Origin: Nocardia amikacinitolerans NBRC 108937
GTDB taxonomy: Bacteria > Actinomycetota > Actinomycetes > Mycobacteriales > Mycobacteriaceae
DNA: 64,000 bases
Assembly: GCF_001612615.1 (NCBI RefSeq)
Contig: NZ_BDAU01000026.1
Span: 46,385-110,384, forward strand
Direction: 5' to 3'
In this document: positions 61,744-64,000 of the stretch, piece after piece
Layout: every line of letters starts with the position of its first letter
Position numbering within the stretch: the stretch's first letter is position 1
The notes under the pieces: model-generated
The model's input: the letters and a program-made list of their open reading frames with translations, nothing else
Database searches by the model: none
What the model was told of the DNA's origin: nothing
Program-made: the position numbers and the translations under genes

Positions 61744-62541
61744 TCAGCTCGGCTGGCAGGCGGGGCACCAGAAGAGGTTGCGCCCTTCCAGCACCGCGTG
61801 GGCAACCGGCTCGGCACATACTCGGCAACCCGCGCCGAGGCGGCGGTAGACGTAGGTGCGCGGGCGGTCGGGAGCGTAGGACGGCTCGCCGTGATCGTGC
61901 TCGGGACGGACGACGTGCATGCGGCCGGTCGCCACGCCGACGGGCATCAGCTCGACCAGATCCGACCAGAGTGCGCTCCACTCTTCGGCACTCAGGTCGA
62001 CGCCGGGGCGGTAGGGCGAAATGCCGTGCCGGAAGAGCACTTCGGCGCGGTAGACGTTGCCGACACCGGCGATCACGCTCTGGTCCATCAGCAGCGCGCC
62101 GATCGGCCTGCGGGAACGGCGGATTCGCGCGAAGGCGCGGTCCGGATCGGCGTCGGGGCGCAGCGGGTCGGCGCCGAGGCGGTCGGTCAGCGCCTCGACC
62201 TCCGGCGGCAGCAGTACCTCGCAGGCCGCGGGACCGCGCAGATCGGTGCCGAAGCCGTCGCCGACCATCCGCATCCTGACCTGCCCGACGGGCACGCCCA
62301 TCGGCGGTTCCGCGTCGTAGAACTTGCCGTAGAGCCCGAGGTGCACGTGCACCGCGAGGCCCGATTCGTAATGGTGCAGCAGGTGTTTGCCGTGCGCTTC
62401 CGAGCGCACGAGTCGCTGTCCGTCCACCAGCGCGGCGCCGTCGGCGAACCGGCCCTGCGGACTCGACACCCGGACCACACCGCCGGCGAAAGCTCGCTGA
62501 TGCTGATTCGCCAAGCGGTGCAGCGTGTGCCCTTCAGGCAT
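61744..62541 (-). CDS. nei1: Endonuclease VIII-type DNA glycosylase Nei1
   Basis: Nei removes oxidised bases and cuts at the resulting site in base-excision repair. The 265-aa protein starts MPEGHTLHRLANQHQ, with catalytic Pro2 and Glu3, contains the helix-two-turn-helix region (LLMDQSVIAGVGNVYRAEVL) and a C-terminal zinc finger (CRVCAEPVAHAVLEGRNLFW followed by CPAC). ATG at 62541 is fixed by the required N-terminal Pro. It follows rpiB with a 14-bp gap, as in Rv2465c-Rv2464c. Confidence 0.93.
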   Translation of the reverse strand: MPEGHTLHRLANQHQRAFAGGVVRVSSPQGRFADGAALVDGQRLVRSEAHGKHLLHHYESGLAVHVHLGLYGKFYDAEPPMGVPVGQVRMRMVGDGFGTDLRGPAACEVLLPPEVEALTDRLGADPLRPDADPDRAFARIRRSRRPIGALLMDQSVIAGVGNVYRAEVLFRHGISPYRPGVDLSAEEWSALWSDLVELMPVGVATGRMHVVRPEHDHGEPSYAPDRPRTYVYRRLGAGCRVCAEPVAHAVLEGRNLFWCPACQPS

Positions 62542-62555
62542 CCGTCGTCGCGACC

Positions 62556-63029
<474 letters not shown>

Positions 63030-63223
63030 GGCTGCGATTCTGTCAGGCCGCTCGACGGCCGATCCGGGTGGGCACCATCCGCCATCAACACCGGAGCCGT
63101 CCGGCGCGAATCTGCTGACACGAGACGTGCCAGCGGGCACTGACCAGCGTGTGTGCGATAGCACGCGGCGCTGGCACCTCGGACGCGAGAACCCCGCCCC
63201 CACCGATGAATAGAGTGCATTTC

Positions 63224-64000
63224 ATGCAGCCGCACGAACCGACGCCGCCGGACCGAGCCGACCAGCCGGAGTCCCCGTACGCGCCGCCGAGCGGGTGGGG
63301 GCAGGAACAGCAACCGCCGCAGCCCGGCTCGGCGATACCGCAGCACACCGGCGCCCACCCGACCTACGGCACCGCGACTTCGAGGCCGCACGGCACCGAA
63401 CCGACGTCGCCCTACGGCGCTGGGTCTGCGTCGCCTTACAGCGCTGGATCCACCTCGCCTTACGGCGCTCAGCCAACGCCGCCTCACAGCACCGGATCCA
63501 CCACGCCTTACGGCGCTCAGCCAACGCCGCCTCACAGCACCGGATCCACCACGCCCTATGGCGCTCAGCCAACGTCGCCTCACGCCGAGCACATGACGCC
63601 CTACGGCGCGCCACCACCCGTGCCGCCGAAGAACATGCCGCGCGGTCTCTCTCCGTTCGGGATGCCCGCCAGGCACAGCTGGGAGATCCCGCTGCTCGTT
63701 CTGGTGGTGGTGTGCACGGCGGTCGCGTATCTGATCGCGATCGTCATGCTCATCGTGGTGCTCGCCGACGGGGCCGTGCCGAGCGACTATCTGCTGCTGC
63801 TCGTCTTCGCGCCGATCCTGGTCTGGGTCGGGCGCGGTATCAACTACGCGTCGCAGCGGGTGAACGGGGTGAAGATGTCGCCGACGCAGTTCCCCGAGGG
63901 CTACCAGATGGTGGTCGACGCGGCGGCCCGCTTCGGCATGGCGAAGGTGCCCGACGCCTACGTGGTGCTCGGCAACGGCCAGATCAACGCCTTCGCCTCC
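63224..64000 (+). CDS. M48-like zinc metalloprotease with proline-rich N-terminus, partial
   Basis: The frame runs off the right edge; 259 residues are visible. The first 140 residues are Pro/Gly/Ser/Tyr-rich with repeats of a 16-residue unit. Two hydrophobic segments follow (IPLLVLVVVCTAVAYLIAIV and YLLLLVFAPILVWVG), then a soluble part with a family-like KVPDAYVVLGNGQINAFAS, typical of the region before the HExxH site of M48 peptidases. The HExxH itself lies outside the window. The protein should sit in the membrane with the repeats on one side. The start may also be GTG at 63215. Confidence 0.8.
   Translation, partial: MQPHEPTPPDRADQPESPYAPPSGWGQEQQPPQPGSAIPQHTGAHPTYGTATSRPHGTEPTSPYGAGSASPYSAGSTSPYGAQPTPPHSTGSTTPYGAQPTPPHSTGSTTPYGAQPTSPHAEHMTPYGAPPPVPPKNMPRGLSPFGMPARHSWEIPLLVLVVVCTAVAYLIAIVMLIVVLADGAVPSDYLLLLVFAPILVWVGRGINYASQRVNGVKMSPTQFPEGYQMVVDAAARFGMAKVPDAYVVLGNGQINAFAS
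63464..63583 (+). repeat. 48-bp coding tandem repeat in the M48-like gene
   Basis: Two full 48-bp copies (63464-63511, 63512-63559) and half a third encode a 16-residue unit rich in Pro, Ser and Thr. The copies are almost identical in DNA, so they arose recently and could vary between strains. Confidence 0.9.

Overview
The window is high-GC actinobacterial DNA, most probably Nocardia or a close mycolate-containing relative (Corynebacteriales). Reasons: the block proB-obg-rpmA-rplU-rne-ndk-(frameshifted GNAT gene)-DUF4233-folC-valS and the block clpX-clpP2-clpP1-tig ... lipP-like ... nei1-rpiB follow, from memory, the order of Rv2439c-Rv2448c and Rv2457c-Rv2465c of M. tuberculosis. The dagK-like / flavoprotein / TetR / glpD group matches Rv2252-Rv2249c, and fdhF-fdhD matches Rv2900c-Rv2899c. 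GTG starts are frequent, ATGA/GTGA overlaps are common, and there are two EspG/PPE-like modules typical of mycolic-acid actinobacteria. No database search was run; family names come from motifs and recalled family knowledge.

Layout. 1-7241 (minus): a tightly overlapping four-gene unit made of a PEP-synthase/rifampin-phosphotransferase-like enzyme, a 1244-aa fusion (fatty acyl-AMP-ligase-like + nucleotidyltransferase + PqqD-like + helical C-terminus), a carrier protein and an extended-SDR reductase cut by the window edge. It looks like an undescribed acyl/phosphotransfer biosynthetic pathway. 7461-9924 (plus): first EspG / small helical protein / PPE-like module. 10242-23455 (minus): housekeeping block for proline synthesis, ribosome biogenesis, RNA turnover, nucleotide balance, folate and tRNA charging. 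23689-32266: thioredoxin-reductase-like gene with a divergent HTH-cupin regulator, a P-loop gene, the dagK-like/flavoprotein pair divergent from TetR-glpD, a 38-aa membrane protein and a GNAT gene. 32267-39802: FHA protein, fdhF-fdhD, membrane protein, mIHF-like protein, RibD-C reductase, a SnoaL/ketosteroid-isomerase-like gene behind a KstR-type palindrome, and a STAS protein without the usual serine. 40033-45366 (minus): clpX, clpP2, clpP1, tig and an FKBP lipoprotein. 45500-52564 (plus): phosphoketolase, then the Hen1-Pnkp RNA-repair pair. 52565-53319: non-coding stretch with a 24-bp tandem repeat and a decayed copy of the pnkp 3' end. 53320-56839: LipP-like esterase, DUF1801 protein and the second small protein / PPE-like / EspG module with changed gene order. 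56891-64000: DEDDh exonuclease-BRCT-BRCT-TerD fusion, FBP-type zinc protein, a small Cys/His protein, tRNA-Pro(TGG) and tRNA-Gly(TCC), a GGDEF protein, nei1, rpiB, and the start of an M48-like peptidase cut by the window edge.

The best candidates for something new are the left-edge acyl/phosphotransfer operon and the paired orphan type VII secretion modules. The exonuclease-BRCT-TerD fusion and the Hen1-Pnkp pair make the right half rich in nucleic-acid repair functions. Strong hairpins separate most convergent units.
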